In this document: piece by piece, positions 33,805 to 44,981 of the stretch | How the letters are laid out: each line of letters opens with the position of its first letter | How positions within the stretch are numbered: position 1 is the stretch's first letter | NCBI GenBank assembly: GCA_963931865.1 | Contig: OZ007507.1 | Coordinates: forward strand, 7,933,847 to 7,997,846 | Length of the DNA: 64,000 nucleotides | From: Axinella damicornis | Taxonomy: Eukaryota; Porifera; Demospongiae; Axinellida; Axinellidae | Direction of reading: 5' to 3' | Position numbers and translations under genes: made by a program | Notes under the pieces: generated by a model | The model's database searches: none | Seen by the model: only the letters and a program-made list of their open reading frames with translations | Told to the model about the DNA's origin: nothing

Positions 33805-35603
33805 GCCACGTGGAGGTCGTACATACTTTGGCGTAAAATGGCAAATATTGCCTTTGTGCATAAAGGGAAAATTTTACGCCATTCATGCCTTTGTGCTGTC
33901 GTTATGTACATAATGACAGCAGTTTACGCCATGGGGTTTGGCGTAAAATCCCCTTGTGAAGTGGCGTGACCACTTTATACACTACGCATATACATAAAGG
34001 GAGAATTTTACGCCAATGAACTAAACGAATGGGGTTACCCCTCATGGACCTAATTGACAGGGCTCACCCCATCCAGGTTCATGGTACCAACGGCGTAACT
34101 TTATGTGGCATAAGTTGCTTATACATACGTAAAGGGAATGTTTTACACCACACCAATGTTTAAAATTAATGGGGTTACCCCTGATATACCTAATTGACAA
34201 GGCTCGCCCCATCCAGGTTCAGGGTACCAACGGTGTAAAATTGTCCCTTTATGTGGCATAAGTAGCTTACAGATTAAGGGAAAATTTTACGCCATTGAAC
34301 TAAACGAATGGGCCGGGTTACCCCTGACGGACCTTATTGACAGGGCTCACCCTATCCAGGCTCATGGTGGAAACAATTGCAGGGATGGGGGGAAAATATC
34401 TGAATCTGATCGATGAGATTTGGTGGTCAACGTTGGTCACAAATGACAATTTCAAGTTACGACGATGATTGATATAACGTAAGCTTCATGAAATTCATGA
34501 TGATGGGTTCATTTGAAGGATAGCATAACGTATATGTAAGTATATGAAAAAGTAGTTATAGTCACATATATTGTCTGACGTCCTGGTCTGGAAACAAAAC
34601 CTCGGCTGTCTCATTGTCGTCCTGAAACTTGACAACCCACCTGCCAGTTTCAAGTTGAACGAGTCCAACCATCCCCGGTACCACTTCCCATCGTCATACA
34701 AAACTTCAACATTCTTATGCGCATCTGGATTCTTGGATCTTTTTGCTACATGCTCTTTTCCCTTTCGTGACTTTTTGGGGGGAGGGCTGGATCTGTATTC
34801 TCTGCTCTCAGTATGGGGCTGATTTACTGAGCTGTCTGTCAGTGGCATTTCTAGGCTAGGGAAGTTAGCAGGGCCCCGAATGCTGTACGTCGTCATGTAC
34901 ATACGTAGTGACAACCTTGGCGTAAAATTCGCATAAAAGCATACATGGCATAACTCTTCCTTCCCTTGCGCCAAAGTCTCTACATGATACCACCATGATC
35001 AGTTTATTATTTATTCTTGAAATTCCTTGAGACAACTTCATGGGTTGCATTACAAGTTCAGGTGCTCACTTAATTTCTCTTTGTGGGTAACATGACCTGC
35101 GGATGGGTTAGCCCTATCAATTAAGTCCATCAGACCCTGTTGGACTAGCCCTCTCCACCTGTATAGTACCATTAACCTGGATGGGGTGAACCCTGTCAAT
35201 TAGGTCTGTCAGGGGTAACCCCGTTCGTTTAGTTCATTTGCGTAAAATTTTCCCTTTATTTACAGCGTTGGACTAACCCTCAATTATTTTTTGCATCATA
35301 GAGCCATAAACCTGGATGGGGTGAGCCTAGCTGTCAATTAGGTCTGTCAGGGGTAACCCATTCGTTCAGTTCGTTGGCGTAAAAATTTCCCTTTATATAT
35401 AAGCAACATTGTATAAAGCGGTCACGCCATTTCACGAGGGGATATTACGCCAAACCCCATGGCATAATATGCTGTCGTTATGTACATAATGACAGCCATG
35501 GCGTAAAATTTTCCCTTTATGCGCAAAATGCATGAATGGTGTAAAATTTTCCCTTCATGCACAAAGGCCATGTTATGCCAAGTCTACATGACCCCACGTG
35601 GAT
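33805..35603. mobile_element. 1.8-kb element with ~550-bp inverted repeats carrying a Tudor-like gene
   Basis: Outer ends are CCACGTGGAGGTCGTACATA and, reverse complemented from the right, CCACGTGGGGTCATGTAGAC. The arms contain matching blocks in the same order: GGCGTAAAA, TTATGTACATAA, GCCATGGGGTTTGGCGTAA, GGCGTGACC, CTAATTGACAG and CACCCCATCCAGGTT. Several of these also repeat within each arm. GAACAGT lies outside both ends (33,798-33,804 and 35,604-35,610), a probable 7-bp target duplication. The only gene-like sequence is the Tudor-type ORF in the middle. Confidence 0.75.
34562..34848 (-). pseudogene. Tudor/Agenet-like domain protein inside the long-TIR element
   Basis: About 95 codons from an ATG at 34,848. 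The N-terminal half is polar and basic (PPPKKSRKGKEHVAKRSK). It is followed by a Tudor-like barrel: VEVLYDDGKWYRGWLDSFN, then after a 1-nt frameshift TGRWVVKFQDDNETAEVLFP and DQDVRQYM, then stop. Tudor domains bind methylated lysine or arginine, or support chromatin contacts. The aromatic and acidic positions (Y, W, F, D-D) are kept. Whether it belongs to the element or was captured is unknown. The frameshift makes this copy a pseudogene, or an assembly error. Confidence 0.6.
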
Positions 35604-35860
35604 GAACAGTTCCATCAGCTACAGCTGTGTGCCCAGCTGCATTGAAGTACATTGTCAGGGACTGCGATCTCCTCCAATTTGCTACTGAGCAGATGTCATC
35701 AATTGTCTGGATGACCCTTTGCATCGACGGCAACTATCACTATGTAGGTCATCAGCCAACTGCAGCTGGAATGCTTTCTGTTGTGTCTTCATTCTTGTCG
35801 TCTCTCTTGTCACTGTCACTCTGTCTATGGACATCAAGCTGCAGGCAGAAAATAGTAGTA
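35604..35860 (-). pseudogene. Continuation of the ORF split by the 1.8-kb element
   Basis: The minus strand reads MQRVIQTIDDICSVANWRRS, then QSLTMYFNAAGHTAVADGTV, up to the right end of the insertion. This fits as the upstream part of the unrecognised ORF at 33,324-33,797, though simple removal of the insertion leaves the frames off by one. Confidence 0.35.
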
Positions 35861-36039
35861 CTTTGTCCAAACTACAGTGCAGCCATTTTCAGCCCCGTTA
35901 TTGAAATGTACAAATAGTTGGAAGCCTCTGGCCACACTTTAACTACATATACCAACTTTACATTTCAAGGTAATACATCCACTCAGTGCGTCATAGCACC
36001 CATTAGCACCTACTACCTTAGGGCATACCTTAGTCAGAG

Positions 36040-36170
36040 ATTGGGCCAGAAGGTGTAGAGAACTCCGAAAACATGTACTTATGAGCTGAGTCTCTAAGGG
36101 TGGTGCCATTTGCACAGGCTGTAACAGCAGAACGCATAGCCTCCTCACTCCAAAGCCTTCTCTTGGGAGC
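36040..36170 (-). pseudogene. psq-type helix-turn-helix fragment
   Basis: The minus strand reads KRRLWSEEAMRSAVTACANG then TTLRDSAHKYMF and SGP. This has the form of the HTH_psq domain at the front of pogo/Jerky-like transposases (K-R-x-W-x-x-E-x-M, G-x-x-x-R-x-A-A). No DDE domain was found after it. Confidence 0.5.
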
Positions 36171-36908
36171 ACTTCCCGAATGTGCAACACAAGGAAGGAC
36201 ATGTACAGCAAAGGTATAAGTAAGCACTTACCAGCCTCCTTTGTCACCTCTTTCCTCTCATCTTGCCAAAAGAACAATTTTTTGCAGTCACATGCTCTCT
36301 GCGCATGCGCATTGATGTTGATGAACCTTGAACTTTGAACCTTTGACTAAAGTAATACAGTTTACTCAAAGCCTGCAAATAAGCAGAGTCTATGGACACA
36401 ATTCCGAATCATCTTTCCAAGTCTGTGCCCTTTTGGTTCTTCAAGTGGGGCAACACTGGCCTGCAATACTGGCCTATGGCCATGAGCATAGTACAGGAAC
36501 AAAGAAAGTGCCTATGGGTGTATACTATACAACTACAGTGTTGATCCAATAGACAGAGCATGGATTCTAAATTATGCAAATTGATTAATTCTAACTGGCA
36601 CAATTGTTTGGCTGATGGTGCTTGAAGTTACCTGGATGACCTTGAAACTTGGTCTGGCCATTGTCTTTCTCTCTTTGTTAATCTCCGTAATAATGACTAC
36701 CGATTATCTATCCATATAGCAACACTGTGATGATTCAGATTATTTTGGCAATTGGCAATGATGTGCATGCGCGAACAGTAGGTGCCATGCCATTTCCCTA
36801 CTCTGCATGGCCTGGGAATAAGTCTAGTACAGACTACGCAAGACTGAGTGTGCATTTCTCTCTGTGAGTTGACTGCGTGTGTTCTGCTCTGTTTCTTTCC
36901 TTCTACAG

Positions 36909-36980
36909 TTAGTGTCCTCAACCACCAGCCTGAGCTATCACAGTGGAATCACCCTCTTACGTGTCACCACTCTCCCCCTG
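36909..36980 (+). CDS. FANCE: FANCE-like exon 6
   Basis: 72 bp, phase 0 in and out, between TTCTACAG and GTAAAG. It reads LVSSTTSLSYHS then GITLLRVTTLPL. A second possible donor 14 bp later (36,995) would add VKYIR and leave in phase 2. The next exon found needs one carried-over base, so an exon is missing here whichever donor is used. Confidence 0.57.
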
Positions 36981-37801
36981 GTAAAGTACATACGGTAACA
37001 TCATCCCACTAGTTTTACAGTATCATATGGAATCTGGTGTACATCTTATGGTGGCTCAGTTTGGTGGTTATTGTATTTGACAGTGTGCAAGATGTCAGTG
37101 GTGAAGTTGCATGTCAGTAGCATATTCAATGTATTGTGATAACAAAGTAGAGTCTCTATTTGGCGTATGGTACGTATCATACATGTGTACGGTAAGCCTC
37201 TTTAGAATTGATGCCGAGATTTGGAACGCTTTTCCGACATGCGTTTGTGGTATAGCCGGGAATTAGCAGATGCAGAAGAATGCTGGCTTCCTCCTGTGTA
37301 GTTGCTGTTCTCCTTATCAGTTTATCCATGCTTTAGCTTACCTATGAATATTGGTTCCTGTTTGTAGATGTCTCTGTACGTACCTACATAATCAGGACAT
37401 CTGTTGCCAAGCTGATGGTCCGCATACGATATGACAAGGCAGTAGCTACTTCCAAAACATTTGTACACAGCTGCATTCAGGCACACATTGATTTTGATGA
37501 CCTTTGAACTCATCCTGCTTCCCAACCACAGCTTTGTAAAGCCTGTGATAATTGTATACATTAAGGTGGCGGGCAAGCAAACTTACGCACTTTACGCATT
37601 CGCGCAATAATTAGAGGCGTGGTTTCCGGTTTCCCGTCACATCTCGATTCACCACGAGCACATTCGCCACACCCAGCAACGGTCGTTGTATCCATGCTGC
37701 ATCCAACAAAGGTAAGATTGTAACACAATTATTTTTGTATGAAGTGATCAGAAGCGTGTGTATTGTGTATGCGGGGTAGGGAGGAGGGGCTCGAGATATA
37801 G

Positions 37802-40446
37802 ATGTCGTCGAGGCGAGGGGGAGGGGCGCAGAGGAGGAGGGGCCTGGGAGGGAGGGGGGCTCAAGGGGGGAGACAGAGAGGAAAGAGTGGAAAGGACAGA
37901 AAAGGGAGATTCAGTAGAGTAGAAAATAAATCAGCTCAGTACATACAGCAACAAAGTTCAATCATTATTTGCAAACTCACAGCTGTGAAATGGGGCGGAG
38001 ACGTGGTCACAACTTCCTTGGCATCAAAAGAGCAGAAAGGGGCCGCTACACCTCACGTAAGAAGCAGGATGCCATCAGAAATGCAATTGCTGCTAGACAG
38101 AAAAAAAGGACAGGCTTCCGAACCACCAGCACCAACAAGTGTAGCCACTCAATTCAATGCATTTCGAGTAATGAACTTGGATGAACTAGCTTCTCATCTC
38201 CAGCTGATTACTGCTCATTCAGGTGTGTGCGGTAGCTCATGCGTAATTGAAGGAGAAACCTACAGGGCAGGACTTGCTTGCATCGTACAGGCAAGAAGCA
38301 GTAAGTGCAATGCCACGTTTTCCATCCCATCGTCGTCACATTTTGTAGGCAGTGATAGGAGGAAGGTATGGACGGTGAACCTTGGTGCAGTCCTGGGGCA
38401 GATTGCAACAGGTGGGAGTGCTGCTCGCTTACAACAGGTGATGGCATTAGTGGGAGTTCCATCAATGTCCAAGCCCACTTTTACCTCAACAGAGAGGTAT
38501 ATCGCAGAGCACCTTCAGGCACAGTTGGCAGAGTCCATGATTGCGGCTGGCAAAGAAAAACGCCGTCTGGCAATAGAAAATGATGAGCACTTCCAGGGTG
38601 TTCCTGCCATCACTGTAATCGCAGACGGAGGATGGTCGAAGAGGAGCCACAAGCATAGCTATAATGCTAAGTCTGGAGTTGCTGTCATCATTGGAAGTCG
38701 CACCAAGAAGCTCCTGTTCCTAGGGGTAAGGAACAAATATTGCTCAACATGCAGTATTGCTGAAAACGCTGGCCAAGAGGCACCTGAACACATGTGCTAT
38801 CGTATCTGGGCAGGGTCCTCACCTGCAATGGAATCAGGCATCCTTGTGGAAGGATTCGGGCAGGCAGAAAAGACACGCAGAGTGCGCTACATGCATCTCA
38901 TTGGAGACGGTGATAGTTCTGTGCTGACTTCCATCTATGAGAGAGTTCCTGTGTGGGGGAGATACGTACGTAAGATTGAGTGTGTCAATCGCGCCCTGAA
39001 AAACTACAGAGCAAAGCTGGAGACAATAGTCAAAGAAAGCCATCATACAAGGGAGCAGGCAAACTCAGCCAGAAGACAATCAGGTGTCTCACAGCAGGAG
39101 CTAGGGCAGCCATACGAATGCATCAACACGAGATGTTAAACAGCTGCGACATGACCTCAGGAATGCCCTTACCATGTCTTTGGAGAGCACTCAAAGTGTA
39201 CTCCTGCATTCTGTCAGGTGAGGGCTGATACAGCAGAGGAGACAAGTGAAGAGGATACGACCAGTGACACGGATCCTAACCCTCCTGTAGAACCTCCTAC
39301 AACACTGCAACAGCAGATCAATGCCCTTATTCAACAAGAGGAAGAGGACAATTTATCACCAGCAACCTTACCTCTGCATGAGGAGGCTGAAGCCAGATCA
39401 GGTTACATGGCATCCCTTGACCAGCTTCCTGAAGATCTCCTTTTCAGCGTACTCCGTGCAAGTGATCGCATTGTCTCTCTGGCTGAACAGCTTGTAGACA
39501 ATCAGACCAGTAACCTTGCTGAATGTTACATGGGTCTGAGATCTTACTTTGATGGTGGCAAGGTGTACAACCGAGTTCAGTCGGGTTCTTTTGAAGGTCG
39601 CTGCTATGCTACTGGGTTGAGATATCAAGCAGGGTCGCAATGGATCACCCATGCTTTTGAAGAGGTGACAGGCCAGCCTCCTTCACAGCCATTGGCAGAC
39701 GTAACAAACAAGCTGGAGAAAAGGACAAGAAAGGAGAGGAAACGCAAACCGTCCACGGAGTACAAGCAGAGAAGAAAGAAAGCTAAACACCAAAGGAATA
39801 GTGACTCCCTTTCCAATGACTATGGACCAGACGCTGCTCAGCCAGATCTTCCTCCTCAGGAGCTTCAGAGACTCTGTCTTGAGTATAAGCGAAGTCTTTA
39901 TGTCTCCTCTTCTGAAAGGGGGAGGATTGAAGAAGCAACCTGCAACCAGGCTGCTGAAGCCCTTTGGTTTGAACAGCGAAAATGCAGACTCACAGCCTCC
40001 AACTTGGTGTTGTTGCTCGCAAGAGACCGACAACACCAGTTGCCAAGCTCGTCAGAAATATTTTGTACGACACCCTACGGGAATCATGGGCACTGCAGTG
40101 GGGAAAAGAACATGAAGAACACGCCAGACAGGCCTACCTAAGAGCAAAAGGATCAAGTGTTGTAGTCACCCGCAGTGGTCTGGTGATTGACTGTGAGCGT
40201 GGTTGGTTGGCATGCAGTCCAGACGACCTGGCACGGGACTATTCAGTGGTTGAAGACGACTACGGCCTAGTTGAATACAAGTGTCCGTACTATGTCAGGG
40301 ACATCACTGTGGAGGAGGCCTGCAAGAAGAAGGACTTCACAGCATACGTATGTGAAGGATGGGCAGGTCACCCTCAAACACACACACAGATACTACTATC
40401 AAGTACAAGGGAAGATAGCAATATTATGCCAAAGAAGATGGTGTGA
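37802..40446 (+). pseudogene. Mutator-like transposase joined to YqaJ-type nuclease
   Basis: The first 445 codons (37,802-39,139) start Gly/Arg-rich, then match the animal Mutator-like transposase domain: VCGSSCVIEGETYRAGLAC, VPAITVIADGGWSKRSHKH, NAKSGVAVIIG, FLGVRNKYCSTC, CYRIWAGSSPAMESGILVEG, HLIGDGDSSV and KIECVNRALKNY. From 39,050 to 39,170 the frame shifts several times (TIRCLTAGARAAIR, VKQLRHDLRNA, HVFGEHSKCTPAFC) and re-enters the frame starting near 39,218. That part contains SNLAECYMGLRSYFDGGK, then CRLTASN, a shift near 40,015, and a YqaJ-like PD-(D/E)xK nuclease: ALQWGKEHEEHARQAYL, RGWLACSPDDL and GLVEYKCPY. The catalytic D and E-x-K are present. No terminal inverted repeats were found. 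Confidence 0.75.
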
Positions 40447-40723
40447 TTTTGTTATCTAGACACCTTGTAGCCTAACGATTGAGCGAATTCTGTTTGACCT
40501 CAACTTCTGGCAAGAGGTAATGCCAAAGCTCGAACATTTCTACAACACAGCTGTCCTCCCCAAACTTGCAAGTCCACGTCACCCACAAGGCCAACCTATC
40601 AGACAGCCTGGGAACTCATCAGACACCTAAATATTAGCAAATTGTTGGACTGTGTACCTGTGTCTATAGTCAACATCACCATAAGTGAAGTGAACAGGGG
40701 GAGGGGGGCACGAACTCTGTAGT

Positions 40724-40810
40724 CACAGCTGCGACCTCGGGTCAAAGCTTTGACTGCTCGTTTGTGTGGTTTTACCAAGGCTTTGACTGTTGACTGCGCT
40801 GACGTTGATA
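40724..40810. repeat. Partial copy of the CACAGCTGC MITE
   Basis: CACAGCTGCGACCTCGGGTC, then TTTGACTG and GTTTGTGTGGT, parallel the left half of 5259-5437. No right end is recognisable. Confidence 0.6.
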
Positions 40811-41373
40811 ACATTATAGATTATGGAAGAATTTGTTGTGACTCCACCCTTACTTAGCTTAGTATATCCTATATGGGGTCAAGATGTGTGGTCACAGCTG
40901 TGACTGTGGTACGTACTTATTCAAGTGACCTACCCCTAGCCCTATAGCAGTATAATCCTCCATGATCGAGTGTTTGTAGTGTGTTTTGTAAAGTGAACTG
41001 TGAATTCTATTTCGGTTGACTGAGTTCGCCCACCAAGAGTAGGGTGACGGCACCTTAGCTGGGTTGACAGTGTGCAAGCAGGCTGAATGTGTGTCAGTTT
41101 GTCGTTTGTGTTCAGTAGTACATTTGAATTCAGTACTATAACCACCCCGTAATAAAAGAAACCATAATACCTGACCTTGAGAATCAGGAATGGTAGGTTT
41201 AAAAGCTTTTTGATGGCATGCCAACTCTCCCTACCCATACATGCATGTATGCGCTATACATGTACGTATAGCGCATACCAGGAAATTTTGGCAATGGTTG
41301 CTTAACCGCCAAATAAGAAATTTGCGGTAGGCCATGCCAGACATACGTATGTACACAATGTGCAGCAAGATCA

Positions 41374-41526
41374 TGAAACCGTGTCCACCTATGTCACAAC
41401 CGTGTCCACCATGCTTGTAAACGATGTAGGAGTGGTACCAGGCCTTCTGCCAGCTTATCTGACAAGGGTTCAAAGGTCACATATACGACTAAAAACGAAG
41501 CGGCGGATGGCCTGGGAACGAGGCTA
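41374..41526. repeat. ~150-bp repeat, second copy of 29,138-29,293
   Basis: Shares AAACCGTGTCCACCTATGTC, AGGAGTGGTACCAGGCCTTC, GGGTTCAAAGGTCAC and GGCCTGGGAACGAGGCTA with the copy at 29 kb. The paired CCAGGCCTTCTGCC and GGCCTGGGAACGAGGCTA ends make it a CCTCGTTCCC-family element. Confidence 0.75.
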
Positions 41527-41590
41527 GCATGTCGCATCAGATGATTTCCATCAATGTTTACTGTAGCTCTAATGAATGTTCTGTGTACAG

Positions 41591-41666
41591 GAGCTGTCCA
41601 TGCTGACCTACTTACCAAGGTGATAAAGGATGTTATGACGGCGGAGCAGAAAGAGTCATTCTGGAG
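41591..41666 (+). CDS. FANCE: FANCE-like exon 7
   Basis: 76 bp between TTCTGTGTACAG and GTACTA. Entering with two bases, it reads AVHADLLTKVIKDVMTAEQ then KESFW and leaves with two bases over. Phase 0 entry would hit a stop, which supports a missing upstream exon. It resembles the Q-T-E-L-L-x-x-L-V helix of FANCE. Confidence 0.6.
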
Positions 41667-41793
41667 GTACTATACACTTACTGGGAAAAGATCATGGCAG
41701 TATTGATTGAGTTGTTTATAGACTCAGTGATTCTCGACCAGCAGTTGCCACAATTGAGACTCAGAGGACTTGCATCTACCTGTAGTCTTAAGG

Positions 41794-41879
41794 TAGCATT
41801 ATACCTTTACCGTTAGGGTACCTTTAACCGTCGGGGCCCCGACGGTTAAAGGTACCCTAACGGTAAAGGTATAATGCTA
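41794..41879. repeat. 86-bp perfect palindrome
   Basis: Both halves (43 nt each, centre between 41,836 and 41,837) begin TAGCATTATACCTTTACCGT and meet at GGGGCCCC with no loop and no mismatch. It is a pure cruciform- or hairpin-forming sequence in intron 7 of the FANCE-like gene. Confidence 0.9.
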
Positions 41880-42485
41880 ACTTAATGTTGGCTTGTTGTT
41901 TCAAACATGCTCCTGATGATCTATTCTGAATGCTGGAGACGTGATTATTGTTGTTCACTGTTGCCCCTACCATCGATTCCCTGGCATGCTATTGGAAATG
42001 AACAATGCAATGGCATATATGTACTATGCCAAACGTGGCTTTACGTAGGTGGAAACTTCATAAGCTAGCACAGTGTCTGGCGCTGTCATCAGGGAACACA
42101 CAGTGAACATCTGGGCCTACAACTTGGCTGAAGCTCTACCTAGGGCTAAATGCATGTACTGAAGTCAGTTTGCCCATGTGGAAAGCTAATAATATTTTCA
42201 ACTAGATTCCTATCTGCCTTGTCACAAATAGGCCTCGCTTTTATACTCTGACATATTATTAACCTGGTATTATATACTCTGACGTAGCCTCGTTTCCAGT
42301 CCACATGGGGGGTGGGAGTGGACCATTTGCGCATGTGCAAACTATCCCATGAAATCATGGGGCAACAATTGCCATACTTGTTCTTACACACTAGAAATTT
42401 CTATATGCTACAGGCAGTAGTACGTACATTTGTTGTACCTACGTATAGGTACATTGTATGTACATCGTGATAGCCATTCCATGTA

Positions 42486-43001
42486 CCGTAGTGTCCCGTT
42501 AATACGCCCCCCTATTTTGTACACTACATCCAGCCCAAAGAGGGGAGGGGGCGTATTTTCGAGTACGCAATTAGTCTCGATAATACGCCCCCTCAAAAAG
42601 TTTTGCTACGTTTATGACACTGCCAAGGTTAGTTACAAAGTACAAACGATCGCCAGTACTGTTCGTGGTCATCATGCGTGGTCTCCCCACATCGGCGAGA
42701 AGAGCTGCCACTTCAACTCGAGGGCCATAACATTCACGACGCCTTCGCTGGTGGCCATCCTCAAGAACAGCAATACTGTCGGTCATGAACCGGGTATTTC
42801 CTGCGGAAGAGTGGCAGCGAGGTGACTTGTACGATCTGCACGAGAGACGATCTGCAAAGTTGCGCAAGTGTAGGTTAGATATTCCAAAAGACGCTCACCA
42901 GGGGGGCGTTATAACGAGTCAAACTACCCTGTGCAGGAACTTGGACAAAAAAGAGGGGGAGGGCGTATTTTCGAAGGGTGCGTATTAGCGGGACACTGCG
43001 G
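42486..43001. mobile_element. 516-bp TA-flanked MITE
   Basis: The left end CCGTAGTGTCCCGTTAATAC and the reverse complement of the right end, CCGCAGTGTCCCGCTAATAC, differ at two bases. TA lies outside both ends (42,484-42,485 and 43,002-43,003). Subterminal GGGGGCGTATTTTCGA repeats occur in both arms. A truncated copy is at 2112-2297. It has the same tip architecture and TA target as the 550-bp element at 11,200. Confidence 0.85.
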
Positions 43002-43615
43002 TACAATCATGTAATTGTTCTTCTGTGAGCATGTACTGTAGTGTAGTCGTTTTTCCATAGTTGAGAGGAGCGCTGGTCACGAGTTCACCATGACTACGTG
43101 GACCTGTAGTACTAGTGCTGCAGACATGTGATACTAATGTGTGATGAAGTAGTCTACAGTGTTCTCTCCATGAATTTGTTAAGGGGCTCATAATGAGATT
43201 CATACAGGTCAGTAACCTTGTGAAGCCATGTATTTGAAGTGGTTGCTAAAAGTAATTGCTTTTAGAGCAGTCCACAAAGGGCACATTGTGCTTTTAGATC
43301 AGTCCACTAAGGGCACATTAGAAGCCCAAAGGGCACGGTGCCCTTTGGTAAAGGCCAGCAAGAACACTGGAAGTAGACAGTATCTAGCGCATGGAAAACT
43401 CAGTCCGTTTTCCGGTCCGTTTTCCGGTCCGTTTTCCAGTCTGTTCCGTGTTTTAGTCACATCCGGTCTGTGGCCAGGTCAAAGGAAGCTAATGTGATGA
43501 ATGTGTGCTCAATGTGCAGAATGTGCCGGGTTTCCACTCAGTGGTCACATCATTGAAGTATCATTTGACGTAGGACAATATTTTATTACTCCTCTGTTTT
43601 AATTGTTTGTTTCAG

Positions 43616-43650
43616 AGATCTAATCTCTATGCGGGACCATGAAATCACGG
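43616..43650 (+). CDS. FANCE: FANCE-like exon 8
   Basis: 35 bp between TTGTTTCAG and GTAAGT. It completes an Arg codon with exon 7, reads DLISMRDHEIT and leaves with one base over. Confidence 0.55.
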
Positions 43651-44065
43651 GTAAGTATTTGCTACATTGTACGTATGTACATAATGGCACCCAACCTGAA
43701 GCCGTAGGGCATCAGGCCAAAGTATGCCCACAAGGTCACTGTCATTCATTTTAGAACCAGCCAAACAATGTGACATCACATGCATGTGTGTTAATATTTT
43801 TGGGACAAGCCATAAGCTAAGCTACCTACAAAGCAGCCACCAGCAATTGTCACTTAACTGAATGAGAGCTATGACAGTTGCTATTAGCTCAATTAAACTA
43901 ATACCTACCAATGCATGCAGTTTGCTGGAGGTGGTTGTGTTTGAGGTGCTTACTGAGAAACGAGGGAAATCCATCCTAGGTCCCAGCCTCAGCCCCATCC
44001 CATCCTAGTCTCATGCCCAGACCCTCCCACACGTGCAAGAAAGAGGGTCTGGGGTTCTCAGCGAT

Positions 44066-44132
44066 TCATCATCCATTCTTTAGAAATACACATGTTTATG
44101 TATGTACACAGATCCGTTTATCTGGAATGAAA
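44066..44132. repeat. Partial duplicate of exon 9 acceptor region
   Basis: TCATCATCCATTCTTTAGAA through TATGTACACAGATCCGTTTA and TCTGGAATGAAA repeats 46,341-46,414, which contains the acceptor and first 21 bases of FANCE-like exon 9. The copy keeps the AG but diverges directly after GAATGAAA and has no donor, so it is a decoy 5' half-exon. Confidence 0.8.
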
Positions 44133-44540
44133 TGGGGCTGGGCCGAGCTTGGATTTGAAAGCTTAATTGAATTAGAACTCGAGTGACGTAGGCAATCAAG
44201 CAGATGGCCATGGTGATGTATAGTCTTGTAGGTACATAGTGAAAGCTTGTTTTCAGCTGTCCAGATAGACTTTGTGGCCATCTCGAGCTTTGTCAACTCT
44301 GCTGTGTAGTAGTGTATATCAGAGAACGCGGTAGCGTTCTCTATTTAGGGATGGTCAAGGAAATTTCGATTTTACCATACTGATGCACCAGCAGGATAAC
44401 GGCCAAAGAAGCTACAACCCCCCTAACCAAGCATACAGACAGAGTGATACTGCCTAGCAGTTCACAAAAACACTCACAAACGTACCTTAGAGTACGCGGG
44501 AGTCGATGAACATGTCGCGGAGAAAAGTCCGATTTCGTCA

Positions 44541-44576
44541 TCTTCTTTCTTTCTTTCTTCTTTCTTCTTTCTTTCT
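44541..44576. repeat. CTTT microsatellite
   Basis: TTCTTTCTTTCTTTCTTC-type run of about 36 bp. Confidence 0.85.
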
Positions 44577-44779
44577 CATAACTAAACTTTGCCCAAGGAT
44601 AGCTTACCAACTAACCACTTCTTGAGCTAATTTACGTACAGGACAACACCGCTATCGCCGTAGTACTCGCCATGACCACGTTTGTCTGCAAACTGGCAAG
44701 ACCAGCAGTTTTAGCTAGCTACGATCCGATGGCATTCTAGCATGACGCCATTTTGAGGCAATGAGGTCACGTGTTCGCC

Positions 44780-44981
44780 AATTGCGCATGCACAAATTAT
44801 CCAAAATGCAAGCACATTTTTGTCTTCTTTTGCTTGTGATGGCTGCGTTTGGTACACTAACAGAATCCCTGTGAATCCGTAATTGCGCATGCACAAATTA
44901 TCCAAAATGCAAGCACATTTTTGTCTTCTTTTGCTTGTGATGGCTGCGTTTGGTACACTAACAGAATCCCTGTGAATCCGT
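44780..44981. repeat. 101-bp perfect tandem duplication
   Basis: Two adjoining 101-bp copies starting AATTGCGCATGCACAAATTA (44,780 and 44,881) appear identical base for base. Identity this complete means a recent duplication or an assembly artefact. Confidence 0.9.

Noticed and set aside
41455..41490. GGGTTCAAAGG as a tRNA T-arm or SINE B-box
   Set aside because: No A-box or cloverleaf could be formed; the block is part of a repeat with CCTCGTTCCC tips.
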